From: Desulfobacterales bacterium
Lineage (GTDB): Bacteria; Desulfobacterota; Desulfobacteria; Desulfobacterales; C00003060
Direction: 5' to 3'
Length of the DNA stretch: 10,834 bases
Assembly: GCA_030629475.1 (NCBI GenBank)
Contig: DAOVOU010000032.1
Span: 1 to 10,834, forward strand
In this document: one piece after another, positions 1 through 6,511 of the stretch
Layout of the letters: every line of letters begins with the position of its first letter
Numbering within the stretch: position 1 is the first letter of the stretch
Notes under the pieces: generated by a model
The model's database searches: none
Told to the model about the DNA's origin: nothing
What the model saw: the letters and a program-made list of their open reading frames with translations, nothing else
Translations under genes and position numbers: made by a program

Positions 1-817
1 CAAAGAGTATGCTCACAAGAAAGATATGGATGTAAAAAAGCACGCTGATCCCCTCCGGAACCACGGGCCGGAAAGAAACCAGTCCCATGGTTAACTCCTT
101 GATGCTCACGACGTCCGCCTTGAGCACATAGCGCATCAGGATGCCTGTCGTGACCAAACCCAGGATCAGAAACAATGGAAAGTAATCGGCAGGCAGGGAT
201 ATATAGCGCATCTTACCATCAATCAATCTTCTCAGCAAAAGAAACGTCAAAGCTGCCCCAAGCAGGAAGCCGCTTTGATAAAGGGTGGGGACGAAGATCT
301 GGAAAAATCCATCCACTTTTTCAATGTATGGGACAAAAAAAGGCATAGGCTCGGTGAAGAATCTGAGGTGTCTCAGTATAACAACGAGGAAGGTATAATG
401 AAACACGATGGACCCAAGCCACAGCCACTTGGCCGATTTATATTTGATCTCCTGCCCACTGCCAAATTCAAGCCTTGTGTTCCTGAACAAGGAACGGAAA
501 CAAAGGACCTCCAGGATCATCCGGCCGACAACGGCCAGGGTGCTGATCGGGTTATCCAATTTGTCGACATAAGTTCTCTTGAGCCAGGGCAGCGTTTTTT
601 GTTGCCCACACGTGGAAGGGATGCGAAACGGCACCGGGCATTTCGCCCATTGCACCACCCGGTAGACGATCCCGACAAAAAATATGATTACAGCAAGATA
701 CGGAATCACCACCCCAAAAAGCCACTCGAGATGTGCCCCCCACACGCCCACGAAAGCAATTACAACAAGCCCGAAAACTGCCGCGGAAGAAACTATGAGA
801 CTCAGTATGACGTTCAT
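1..817 (-). CDS. dsrM: DsrM, cytochrome b subunit of the DsrMKJOP complex (partial, C-terminus beyond window)
   Basis: The minus strand reads open from an ATG at 817 through the left edge, giving 272 residues with no stop, so the C-terminus is missing. I translated it by hand. DsrM is the NarI-like, heme b-binding membrane subunit that moves electrons between menaquinol and the cytoplasmic DsrK/DsrC branch of dissimilatory sulfite reduction. Hydrophobic segments lie at about residues 3-26, 32-52, 132-149, 181-197, 212-230 and 258-272. The loop RIPSTCGQQKTLPWLK (65-80) followed by LDNP (87-90) is the stretch I recognise as DsrM-specific. His140, His150 and His264 lie in or beside membrane segments and are candidate heme ligands. 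The start is supported by a GAGGGA ribosome site about 8 nt upstream. It lies 36 nt after the RsbRD-domain gene, so the two are probably co-transcribed; dsrK would be expected beyond the left edge. Identity is secure from the family motifs; heme ligand assignment is inference. Confidence 0.93.
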   Translation of the reverse strand, partial: MNVILSLIVSSAAVFGLVVIAFVGVWGAHLEWLFGVVIPYLAVIIFFVGIVYRVVQWAKCPVPFRIPSTCGQQKTLPWLKRTYVDKLDNPISTLAVVGRMILEVLCFRSLFRNTRLEFGSGQEIKYKSAKWLWLGSIVFHYTFLVVILRHLRFFTEPMPFFVPYIEKVDGFFQIFVPTLYQSGFLLGAALTFLLLRRLIDGKMRYISLPADYFPLFLILGLVTTGILMRYVLKADVVSIKELTMGLVSFRPVVPEGISVLFYIHIFLVSILF

Positions 818-853
818 TTAGTGTTCCCTCGCTTCCATTTTTTAGGTTATCTG

Positions 854-1423
854 TTATTCACCTTTATTCACCTGGCCCTCTTTGAGATCCCCTTTATAGT
901 CAGGGTGCTCATAATTCTCGGGGAGATCATATGCCAAACCTGCCATCTTTAGTAATCTATGGGACTGATTTTTCACCTCATGGACCCTGATATCAAAAAT
1001 CTTTTGCCGGCACTGGGTATAAATATCAAAGCAAAGGAGGGCCAGGCCGTCGATTTTAGACTCAAATGCCGCCCAATCTTCGGAGATCCCCTCTTTTAGG
1101 AGATCACTTCCCAGTTCCTTTCTGATCACTTTCTTTAGCCCGAACGCAAAAGCAACCGCCCGGGATGGAGAAAAGTCCTGAACAGCCCTCACCTTCATCA
1201 TATTCTCGAAAACGAGCGGAATCTTGTCACATCCGGTTTCTTGCAGGAGTTCGTCATACATAGACTCGATTCCCTCAGCGATGGTGTAACCTATGGGATT
1301 CCCAAATCGATCTTTTTTTTTCAAAAAGTTCTGGCTCTGGTCAGGGTAACTGTGACGTACGACGTCACACCACTGTTTCACGATAGGGGATCTTTTTTTT
1401 AGCAGGAGACTTTTCAAATCCAT
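854..1423 (-). CDS. RsbRD N-terminal-domain protein heading the dsrM operon
   Basis: This 189-residue soluble protein resembles the RsbRD N-terminal domain (RsbT co-antagonist type), a helical globin-like sensor domain best known from stressosome RsbR proteins. The opening MDLKSLLLKKRSPIVKQW, then GNPIGYTIAEGIESMYDELL near residues 40-60 and a long helical C-terminus, fit that domain. No STAS, kinase or DNA-binding domain follows, so it is a stand-alone sensor-like domain. No transmembrane segment is visible. I chose the ATG at 1423, which has AAGGA 9 nt upstream, over a TTG eight codons earlier at 1447 that lacks support. It is the first gene after a candidate promoter and lies 36 nt before dsrM. 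I recall such genes beside dsrMKJOP in other sulfate reducers, which makes a role in sensing or tuning sulfite reduction plausible but unproven. The domain call is fairly confident; the function is not known. Confidence 0.82.
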   Translation of the reverse strand: MDLKSLLLKKRSPIVKQWCDVVRHSYPDQSQNFLKKKDRFGNPIGYTIAEGIESMYDELLQETGCDKIPLVFENMMKVRAVQDFSPSRAVAFAFGLKKVIRKELGSDLLKEGISEDWAAFESKIDGLALLCFDIYTQCRQKIFDIRVHEVKNQSHRLLKMAGLAYDLPENYEHPDYKGDLKEGQVNKGE

Positions 1424-1486
1424 AAAGGCTGGTCCTTGCGGTTCCAACAGGAACCTGCTTTCAAATCGGATCTATGCAATTCGTAG

Positions 1487-1507
1487 GGGACATACACAAA
1501 ATGTCCC
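1487..1507. promoter_or_regulatory. Perfect dyad GGGACAT-N7-ATGTCCC, candidate operator of the dsr promoter
   Basis: Two perfect 7-bp inverted half-sites (1487-1493 and 1501-1507) are separated by acacaaa. The dyad covers the candidate -10 and most of the spacer of the promoter reading toward dsrM. The half-site spacing, about 14 bp centre to centre, is compatible with a dimeric regulator, and the position favours repression. A second short dyad, TTTGTC-AA-GACAAA (1510-1523), overlaps the -35. I do not recognise either as a known regulator site; it does not match the Rex or CRP consensus. Confidence 0.5.
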
Positions 1508-1517
1508 TGTTTGTCAA
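1489..1517 (-). promoter_or_regulatory. Candidate sigma-70 promoter for the RsbRD-dsrM operon
   Basis: On the minus strand TTGACA (1512-1517) matches the -35 consensus exactly. After a 17-nt spacer comes TATGTC (1489-1494), a weak -10. Transcription would begin near 1482, about 59 nt ahead of the RsbRD-gene ATG. The weak -10 suggests that expression depends on a regulator, which fits the dyad lying over the -10 and spacer. Confidence 0.45.
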
Positions 1518-1605
1518 GACAAAAAAGAATCAAAAAAAGAGGTTACTGTTATATGAAAATTTCTTTTTGAAGGCAATCAAAAAGACCTCCAGATATCTTC
1601 ATTCA

Positions 1606-1634
1606 TTGACTCCACAAAGCTGCGATGTTAAAAG
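1606..1634 (+). promoter_or_regulatory. Candidate promoter for larB, giving a near-leaderless mRNA
   Basis: TTGACT (1606-1611), a 17-nt spacer and TAAAAG (1629-1634) form a plausible sigma-70 promoter just upstream of larB. Its start point would fall near 1641, only about four bases before the ATG, which would explain why larB lacks a clear ribosome binding site. This rests on consensus matching only. Confidence 0.3.
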
Positions 1635-1644
1635 TTAAGCTGAA

Positions 1645-2403
1645 ATGGATGCCAAAGCAATAAGAAAAGTCTTAGAATCGGTTTCTTGTGGCCGCCTGCC
1701 CGTGGATCAGGCCCTTGAACAACTGAAGCGCCTCCCCTTTGAAAACCTCTCTTATGCGTGTGTGGATCACCATCGATCCCTGAGGAAAGGCTTCCCGGAA
1801 GTGATCTTTGGGGAGGGCAAATCAACGGACCAGATCTTGGGCGTCATGGAGGCAATGGTCGATCAAAAAGACACGGTTATGATTACCCGGATGTCTGAGG
1901 AAAAGGCAAAGGCTATCATGGCAAAATATCCCAAAGCCATCCATCACCCAGAAGCCCGCATGCTGGTTCTTGCGTCAAAACCGATAGAGCCCGCGGCCAG
2001 GGGGCTGATTATGGTGATTGCCGCTGGCACTTCAGACATCCCGGTAGCACAGGAGGCCCTCATTACGGCAAAAACCATGGGCCACCGAGCGGAAAGTCTT
2101 TACGACGTGGGGGTGTCTGGTATCCATCGACTTATGCGGCAAGAGAAATTCTGGACCGAGGCCTCGGTCTTTATAGTGGTAGCAGGTATGGAAGGAGCGC
2201 TTCCGAGTGTCGTGGGCGGTCTTGTTGATAAGCCGGTCATTGCTGTTCCCACAAGTATCGGCTACGGGGCAAGCTTTGGGGGGATCACAGCTCTTCTGGG
2301 GATGCTCAACAGTTGCGCTTCCAATGTAAGCGTCGTGAACATCGACAATGGCTTCGGGGCAGGCTACACGGCAGCCCTGATTAACAGCCTGGCAAATCGG
2401 TGA
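1645..2403 (+). CDS. larB: LarB, pyridinium-3,5-biscarboxylic acid mononucleotide synthase
   Basis: LarB carboxylates and hydrolyses nicotinic acid adenine dinucleotide to make the first intermediate of the nickel-pincer nucleotide, the cofactor of lactate racemase and other LarA-like enzymes. The 252-residue length is normal. The N-terminal part carries the LarB signature VDHHRSLRKGFPEVIFGEGK (about 40-59). The C-terminal half (about 118-252) is a PurE-like AIR-carboxylase fold with GHRAESLYDVGVSGIHRL (146-163), PTSIGYGASFGG (202-213) and NGFGAGYTAA (235-244). Cys224 in MLNSCASNV corresponds to the cysteine reported to act in catalysis in the Lactobacillus plantarum enzyme. The ATG at 1645 lacks a good Shine-Dalgarno sequence, but the homologous region begins right there. 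It stands alone: no larC, larE or larA adjoins it. Its 3' end overlaps the convergent phosphatase gene by 23 bp. Confidence 0.93.
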   Translation: MDAKAIRKVLESVSCGRLPVDQALEQLKRLPFENLSYACVDHHRSLRKGFPEVIFGEGKSTDQILGVMEAMVDQKDTVMITRMSEEKAKAIMAKYPKAIHHPEARMLVLASKPIEPAARGLIMVIAAGTSDIPVAQEALITAKTMGHRAESLYDVGVSGIHRLMRQEKFWTEASVFIVVAGMEGALPSVVGGLVDKPVIAVPTSIGYGASFGGITALLGMLNSCASNVSVVNIDNGFGAGYTAALINSLANR

Positions 2404-2938
2404 GCAGCCATTTTACGGCAGCCATCAGGTCATCTGCCACATGGTCTGCCTTTATGCCAGCATCTCGGCAAAGGCGCTCGGCCTCTTTACCGTGGCCGGT
2501 TCTTACCAGTATGACCCTTCCACAGCCCGCCCGTCGTGCACACCAGATATCCTTCATGTTATCTCCTATCATGCAGGTCTTGGAGAGGTCCAACCCGTAA
2601 TCAGCCTGTGCCCGGTAGATCAGCCCAGGTTCTGGTTTGCGGCAATTGCAGCCATCTTCAGGGAGATGAGGACAACAATAAATAGCCTCTATGCTGCCGC
2701 CGTGGTCAACCACGGCGGCTGTCATCTTCTTATGGATTTCCCGGAGCCCTGCCGCGGTAAGCATTCTTCGATTAATTACAGATTGATTTGTGATCAGAAA
2801 GATCTGATAGCCGTTGAGGGTTAACAGCTCGAGGGCGTCAAGACTCCCGGGCAAGAATTCGAACTCAGACCAGCTCCTTACATAATCAGGGCGATCCTTG
2901 TTTATCACACCGTCCCTGTCAATAAAAACAATCTTCAA
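2381..2938 (-). CDS. gmhB: GmhB-like HAD phosphatase (D-glycero-manno-heptose 1,7-bisphosphate 7-phosphatase)
   Basis: A 185-residue HAD-superfamily phosphatase of the histidinol-phosphate/heptose-bisphosphate class. GmhB removes the 7-phosphate of heptose bisphosphate during ADP-heptose synthesis for lipopolysaccharide inner core, in the cytoplasm. Motif I is FIDRDGVIN (5-13, Asp7 nucleophile and Asp9). Motif II is the Thr-Asn of LITNQS (48-53). The structural zinc loop CPHLPEDGCNCRKPEPG (89-105) offers Cys89, His91, Cys97 and Cys99. The acidic motif IV is GDNMKD (125-130). AAGG lies 9-10 nt before the ATG at 2938. Neighbours are not LPS genes, so the exact substrate is inferred from the family; a HisB-type histidinol-phosphatase is the alternative. 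The zinc loop and length favour GmhB. It is transcribed divergently from the IHF gene. Confidence 0.85.
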   Translation of the reverse strand: MKIVFIDRDGVINKDRPDYVRSWSEFEFLPGSLDALELLTLNGYQIFLITNQSVINRRMLTAAGLREIHKKMTAAVVDHGGSIEAIYCCPHLPEDGCNCRKPEPGLIYRAQADYGLDLSKTCMIGDNMKDIWCARRAGCGRVILVRTGHGKEAERLCRDAGIKADHVADDLMAAVKWLLTDLPGC

Positions 2939-2965
2939 ATTTCTGTACCTTTCGTGAATAAATAC

Positions 2966-2994
2966 TTGACACCGTTTTGGACTTGAGGCATAAG
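2966..2994 (+). promoter_or_regulatory. Candidate sigma-70 promoter of the IHF-alpha gene
   Basis: TTGACA (2966-2971) is a perfect -35. A 17-nt spacer leads to CATAAG (2989-2994), a 4/6 match to the -10. Transcription would start near 3001, leaving a leader of about 60 nt before the ATG at 3063. Confidence 0.55.
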
Positions 2995-3005
2995 ATCGAC
3001 AATCT

Positions 3006-3018
3006 AATCAAGTTGATG
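3006..3018 (+). promoter_or_regulatory. Possible IHF binding site / palindrome in the ihfA leader
   Basis: AATCAAGTTGATG matches the E. coli IHF consensus WATCAANNNNTTR at eight of nine defined positions. It also contains the odd palindrome ATCAA-G-TTGAT (3007-3017). It sits just downstream of the predicted transcription start, where bound protein could repress, so autoregulation is possible. One short match is weak evidence. Confidence 0.3.
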
Positions 3019-3062
3019 TTACGTAAAAACACTACCTTACCGGCTTGAAAGGGGTGTGTCTT

Positions 3063-3347
3063 ATGGCCTTGACCAAAGACAAAATCATCAATGAAGTTTA
3101 CACGAAGGTCGGTCTAAGAAAAAATGAGGCCCGGCAGGTGGTTAAACAACTCTTGGAGATCATGAAACGGACCCTGCAAAGTGGCGAAGACCTCCTGATC
3201 AGTGGTTTCGGGAAATTCGTGGTTAAGGATAAGGATGCCCGGCGGGGTCGCAACCCCCAGACACGCCGTGACTTACAGTTACGCGCCAGAAGGGTTGTCG
3301 TCTTTAAGACCTCTGGCATATTGAGAAAAAAAATCAATTCCCCGTAG
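3063..3347 (+). CDS. ihfA: Integration host factor alpha-like DNA-bending protein (HU/IHF family)
   Basis: A 94-residue HU/IHF family protein, a dimeric nucleoid protein that bends DNA. The order is typical: helical dimerisation part (about 3-40, TKDKIINEVYTKVGLRKNEA), the core GFGKFVV (48-54), then the DNA-binding arm with RRGRNPQT (60-67), whose Pro65 would intercalate in the minor groove. ARRVVVFKTSGILRKKIN (75-92) follows. The RRGRNP arm and ARRVVxF tail favour IHF alpha over HU, but IHF-alpha-type proteins in this phylum can also work as homodimers. I chose the ATG at 3063, which has AAAGGGG about 8 nt upstream, instead of the TTG at 3045. The sequence ends shortly after the tail, without the longer C-terminal extension of E. 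coli IhfA. It is a single-gene unit, divergent from gmhB and convergent with rlpA. Confidence 0.85.
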   Translation: MALTKDKIINEVYTKVGLRKNEARQVVKQLLEIMKRTLQSGEDLLISGFGKFVVKDKDARRGRNPQTRRDLQLRARRVVVFKTSGILRKKINSP

Positions 3348-3360
3348 TTGCGCTACTGCT

Positions 3361-3401
3361 CAATTCGCGTAATTCTTCAAAACAGGATAGACGGCGAATT
3401 G
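3361..3401. repeat. Inverted repeat between convergent ihfA and rlpA
   Basis: CAATTCGC (3361-3368) and GCGAATTG (3394-3401) are perfect 8-bp complements with a 25-nt loop. They lie in the short gap between two converging genes. There is no T-run on either strand, so it is a poor intrinsic terminator. A second small hairpin, AGGGC-TT-GCCCT (3416-3427), overlaps the rlpA stop codon. A transcript-end role is suggested only by location. Confidence 0.4.
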
Positions 3402-3425
3402 CCGAAACCGTACTAAGGGCTTGCC

Positions 3426-4181
3426 CTAACGCGCTACCACAAACGCATCGGGGTATCCATTCGCCTGCAGCGACCCTGCATACTTCCTGGCCTGATCAAG
3501 CGCCTTGCATCTTGCGACTCGCACGCGATAGAAGGTGCCTTTGGCGCTCTCGTAGACCGTGATGTGGGTGTTCTTGTAAGTCTCTCCCAGCTTGTTCCTG
3601 AGCCTGACAGCGTTTTCTTTGTGCTTGAAAGCGCCCACCTGGATAGTGAAGTCCCCAACATAGTAGTTTCCGGGCACAAGGGTACGTTGAACCTTTCCGC
3701 CAACCACAGTCTCGTTCAGTGATCCCAATGCGACGACCTCAGCGGGCGCTGTGCCCGCCCCTACCAGTCCTATGCGTCGAGCGGCTTCATAGGACAGGTC
3801 AATGATGCGACCGCGCACAAAAGGCCCCCTGTCGTTTATTCGCACGTCAACCGTTTTGCCGTTATTAAGGTTTCGGACCTTGACATAGGTACCCAGCGGG
3901 AGGGTCTTGTGGGCTGCCGTCATGGCATACATGTTATATGCCTCACCGCTCGCTGTTTTCCGGCCATGAAAATCCTTGCCATACCAGGAGGCGGTCCCAC
4001 GTTCCCGAAAACCGCGCGCATGTTTCATGGGTCGATACCAGTGCTTGCCAATCTTATACGGTTCAGGATAGCCTGGAACGGGTGCAGGTCTTTTTTCCGG
4101 TGCAGCACAACTTAGCAAGAAGAATAACACGCCGATGCAAACTGACAGTGGCAAATTTGAAGACTCAAAAACCTTCATCAT
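3426..4181 (-). CDS. rlpA: RlpA family lipoprotein, putative septal lytic transglycosylase with SPOR domain
   Basis: A 251-residue outer-membrane lipoprotein. RlpA proteins cleave peptidoglycan glycan strands lacking stem peptides and help daughter-cell separation. A signal peptide ends in the lipobox LLSC with Cys25 as the lipidated residue. The double-psi beta-barrel follows: TASWYG (63-68), GRKTASGE (73-80), TAAHKTLPLGT (88-98) and NDRGPF (116-121), including the His and Asp associated with catalysis in Pseudomonas RlpA. The C-terminal SPOR domain (about 176-251, starting GDFTIQVGAFKHKENA) binds denuded septal peptidoglycan. I chose the ATG at 4181, with AAGGGA upstream; the next codon is also ATG (4178), with slightly better spacing. 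The TTG at 4235 would add 18 residues before the signal peptide and is unlikely. Catalytic activity varies within the family, so the enzymatic role is inferred. Confidence 0.92.
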   Translation of the reverse strand: MMKVFESSNLPLSVCIGVLFFLLSCAAPEKRPAPVPGYPEPYKIGKHWYRPMKHARGFRERGTASWYGKDFHGRKTASGEAYNMYAMTAAHKTLPLGTYVKVRNLNNGKTVDVRINDRGPFVRGRIIDLSYEAARRIGLVGAGTAPAEVVALGSLNETVVGGKVQRTLVPGNYYVGDFTIQVGAFKHKENAVRLRNKLGETYKNTHITVYESAKGTFYRVRVARCKALDQARKYAGSLQANGYPDAFVVAR

Positions 4182-4230
4182 TAAATTCCCTTGCGCAATC
4201 CGTAATCGTGAAGAGGCTATCGTGAATAAT

Positions 4231-4265
4231 TTCAAAATACGAAATACGAAATCTAAAATCCGAAA
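4231..4265. repeat. Five tandem degenerate 7-nt units (TACGAAA type)
   Basis: Consecutive heptamers ttcaaaa, tacgaaa, tacgaaa, tctaaaa and tccgaaa fill 4231-4265, between the stop of the carboxyltransferase gene (4268) and the start of rlpA (4181). The two middle units are identical. The array ends two bases from the carboxyltransferase stop codon. No coding role is visible. Confidence 0.65.
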
Positions 4266-4267
4266 TG

Positions 4268-5818
4268 CTATATGGGCAAATTGTCATGCTTTTTCTTAGG
4301 CATGCACTCTTGCTTGTTTTTCAAGGACTCAAGGGCCCTGATCAACTTGGGTCGCGTTTGCTCCGGGAGGATAATCTCATCAATGTACCCTCGTTCAGCA
4401 GCGCGATAGGGGCTCGCAAAGGTATTTCGGTATTCCTCGATCATTTCGGCTTCTTTTTTTTCAGGGTCCTCAGCAGCACTGATCTCCTTCTTAAACACAA
4501 TGTTCACAGCTCCGTCAGGTCCCATCACCGCGATCTCTGCTGTTGGGTATGCGTAATTTATGTCCCCCCAAAGGTGCTTGCTTGACATCACAATGTAAGC
4601 GCCGCCATAGGCCTTGCGAGTGATCACGGTAATCTTGGGCACCACAGCCTCGCAGTATGCGTAGATGAGCTTTGCCCCGTGTTTGATGATACCCCCGTAT
4701 TCCTGGGCTGTGCCCGGCAGAAACCCGGGGACATCACAAAAGGTGATGAGGGGTATGTTAAAGCAGTCACAGAATCGAACAAATCGGGCCCCCTTGATGG
4801 AGGCATTGATATCCAAACATCCAGCCAGGAAGGAGGGTTGATTGGCCACCACGCCGACCACATGACCATTTAAGCGGGTAAAGCCGATAATGATATTCGG
4901 GGCATATTTAGCCTGTACCTCAAAGAAATAGTGGTCATCTACAACCGAGTGAATAATACTGCGCATGTCATAGGGCTGTCTGGGACTTTCAGGGATAACC
5001 TCACGAAGACCCGCATCAGTTCGACTCGGATCATCCGTGGGCTCAACACAAGAGGGCTTCTCACGATAGTTTTGGGGCAGAAAGCTCAAAAGCTCCCTTA
5101 TCATGGCCAGGATCTCTTGGTCGTCTTTACCGGAAAAATGGGCAACCCCGCTGGTTGCATTATGAGTCAGAGCCCCTCCCAGCTTTTCAAGGGTGACATC
5201 TTCATAGGTCACAGACTTGATCACCTGAGGGCCTGTGATAAACATGTAGCTTGTCTTTTCCACCATGAAGATGAAATCGGTCAGTGCCGGAGAATAGACT
5301 GCCCCTCCTGCGCACGGCCCCATAATGGCCGAAACCTGTGGGATTACCCCGCTGCTCAGAACATTTCGCATGAATATGTTCCCATACCCGGCCAGACTGG
5401 AGACCCCCTCCTGTATCCTGGCCCCTCCGGAATCGTTCAGACCGATAAATGGGGCGCCGTTCTTACGAGCAAGGTCCATGACCTTGCAAATCTTTTCGCT
5501 CACGGCCAAGCTCAACGACCCCCCTAATATTGTGAAGTCCTGGGCAAAGAGATAGACTGGCCGGCCATTGATGCGACCGTAACCTGTAACGACACCGTCT
5601 CCAGGGAACCTCTTCTTGTCCATGCCAAAATCTGTGGATTGGTGGAGGACAAACTTGTCGATCTCCTCAAAGCTGTCCTGGTCCAGTAGCTGATGAATCC
5701 GCTCCCGTGCTGTCCACTTCCCCTTTTTGTGCTGCACATCGATCCGATCCTGGCCACTACCCAGCTCGGCCTCAGCGTTTTTTTCAATTAGGGTTTGAAT
5801 CTTGTCTTCATTTGCCAT
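4268..5818 (-). CDS. mmdA: Acyl-CoA carboxyltransferase (methylmalonyl-CoA decarboxylase alpha / propionyl-CoA carboxylase beta type)
   Basis: A 516-residue crotonase-fold carboxyltransferase, full length for the family. It moves CO2 between a biotin carrier and an acyl-CoA, here probably between propionyl-CoA and methylmalonyl-CoA. The N-terminal domain has GKWTARERI (33-41), FAQDFTILGGSL (91-102), the CoA-site SGGARIQEG (130-138) and oxyanion-hole GPCAGGAVYSPA (167-178). The C-terminal domain has DVPGFLPGTAQEYGGIIKHGA and TRKAYGGAYIVMSSKHL. In actinobacterial enzymes the residue after GGAY influences acyl specificity; Ile here does not settle the substrate. GGAG lies 7 nt before the ATG. 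The biotin carrier gene lies just upstream on the same strand. No biotin carboxylase or sodium-pumping membrane subunit is nearby, so decarboxylase, carboxylase and transcarboxylase roles all remain open. The fold and reaction class are secure. Confidence 0.9.
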   Translation of the reverse strand: MANEDKIQTLIEKNAEAELGSGQDRIDVQHKKGKWTARERIHQLLDQDSFEEIDKFVLHQSTDFGMDKKRFPGDGVVTGYGRINGRPVYLFAQDFTILGGSLSLAVSEKICKVMDLARKNGAPFIGLNDSGGARIQEGVSSLAGYGNIFMRNVLSSGVIPQVSAIMGPCAGGAVYSPALTDFIFMVEKTSYMFITGPQVIKSVTYEDVTLEKLGGALTHNATSGVAHFSGKDDQEILAMIRELLSFLPQNYREKPSCVEPTDDPSRTDAGLREVIPESPRQPYDMRSIIHSVVDDHYFFEVQAKYAPNIIIGFTRLNGHVVGVVANQPSFLAGCLDINASIKGARFVRFCDCFNIPLITFCDVPGFLPGTAQEYGGIIKHGAKLIYAYCEAVVPKITVITRKAYGGAYIVMSSKHLWGDINYAYPTAEIAVMGPDGAVNIVFKKEISAAEDPEKKEAEMIEEYRNTFASPYRAAERGYIDEIILPEQTRPKLIRALESLKNKQECMPKKKHDNLPI

Positions 5819-5843
5819 GACGATTCTCCACCATTACTGGACT

Positions 5844-5957
5844 TAGTTCGCTACGCTCACAATTGGAATACTGGAATAATGGAATGGTGGAATAATGGGT
5901 TTAAGAGGATTTTGGTCTTTTTATCTTCTACATCATTCCAACATTCCATCATTCCTG
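5844..5957. repeat. 8-nt tandem array with inverted counterpart (hairpin element A) in the carboxylase operon
   Basis: Four octamers GGAATACT, GGAATAAT, GGAATGGT, GGAATAAT occupy 5865-5896. After about 35 nt, three octamers of the same kind lie on the opposite strand (5932-5955, GGAATGAT/GGAATGTT/GGAATGAT). The two arms can pair over about 25 nt with three mismatches. A leader TTCGCTACGCTCACAATTGG (5847-5866) precedes the array and also precedes element B. The element lies between the biotin carrier and carboxyltransferase genes and would be transcribed with them. Confidence 0.8.
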
Positions 5958-6004
5958 TCTCGGGATCCCAGCCAAACTAACAAGGTGCTATTTGCGGTGA
6001 ACTA

Positions 6005-6463
6005 TTACCCGTCTTCTTCTATCGCAATGAGGGTCTCGTCGGTCGAAACATTATCCCCTACTTTTACCGCGATCGTCTTGACTGTTCCGCTTACAGACGA
6101 TGGAATCTCGTTTTCCATTTTCATGGCCTCCATCTTAATCACGGGTGTGCCGGCCACCACGTGATCCCCGACAGCCACCATGATGTCGAGTATCAGGCCA
6201 GGCATAGGCGCGGTCACCTCCCCGCCTGATGGGGCCGATCGGACGGGAGCCAGGAGAGGCTCCGGGGCAACCGGGGTCGCCTTTTGTACAACAGGCTGAG
6301 CAGGCCTCGATACGGGGGCTGGTTTTGACACTACGCCCGCACCTTTCTTGACTTCGATCTCGTAGCGCTTGCCGTCTACTCTCACCAGAGCTCGCTTACC
6401 GTCAAACTTTTCAACATCTACCCTGTACGCTTTGTCTCCAACTGAAAGTTCAAATGTCTTCAT
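6005..6463 (-). CDS. Biotin carboxyl carrier protein of an acyl-CoA carboxylase/decarboxylase
   Basis: A 152-residue biotin carrier with three parts: an N-terminal segment (1-40), an Ala/Pro/Val-rich flexible linker (about 45-80) and a biotinyl domain (82-150). EAMKMENEI (112-120) contains the biotinylated Lys115. APMPGLI (85-91) and GDNV (137-140) are the usual biotinyl-domain turns. It would carry carboxybiotin to the carboxyltransferase encoded just downstream, 186 nt away across a hairpin repeat. I chose the ATG at 6463 because homologous carriers begin with MKxF. A GTG two codons earlier (6469) has better spacing from a GGGGA site and is a real alternative. The open frame continues upstream to 6607 through repeat DNA, which I regard as noncoding. 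It resembles the gamma subunit/carrier of methylmalonyl-CoA decarboxylases (MmdC-like). Confidence 0.9.
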   Translation of the reverse strand: MKTFELSVGDKAYRVDVEKFDGKRALVRVDGKRYEIEVKKGAGVVSKPAPVSRPAQPVVQKATPVAPEPLLAPVRSAPSGGEVTAPMPGLILDIMVAVGDHVVAGTPVIKMEAMKMENEIPSSVSGTVKTIAVKVGDNVSTDETLIAIEEDG

Positions 6464-6511
6464 GCTCACTACAGTTCCCCATTTCTCTCCATCTTCACCA
6501 GGTTTGAACTT

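Noticed and set aside
275..952. 225-residue open frame on the plus strand
   Set aside because: It is antisense to dsrM, whose translation has clear family motifs and membrane segments; the plus-strand product has no recognisable features.
3361..3401. Strong intrinsic terminator between ihfA and rlpA
   Set aside because: The loop is 25 nt and there is no T-run on either strand, so it was kept only as an inverted repeat.
4931..5527. 198-residue open frame on the plus strand
   Set aside because: It is antisense to the carboxyltransferase gene and has no independent support.
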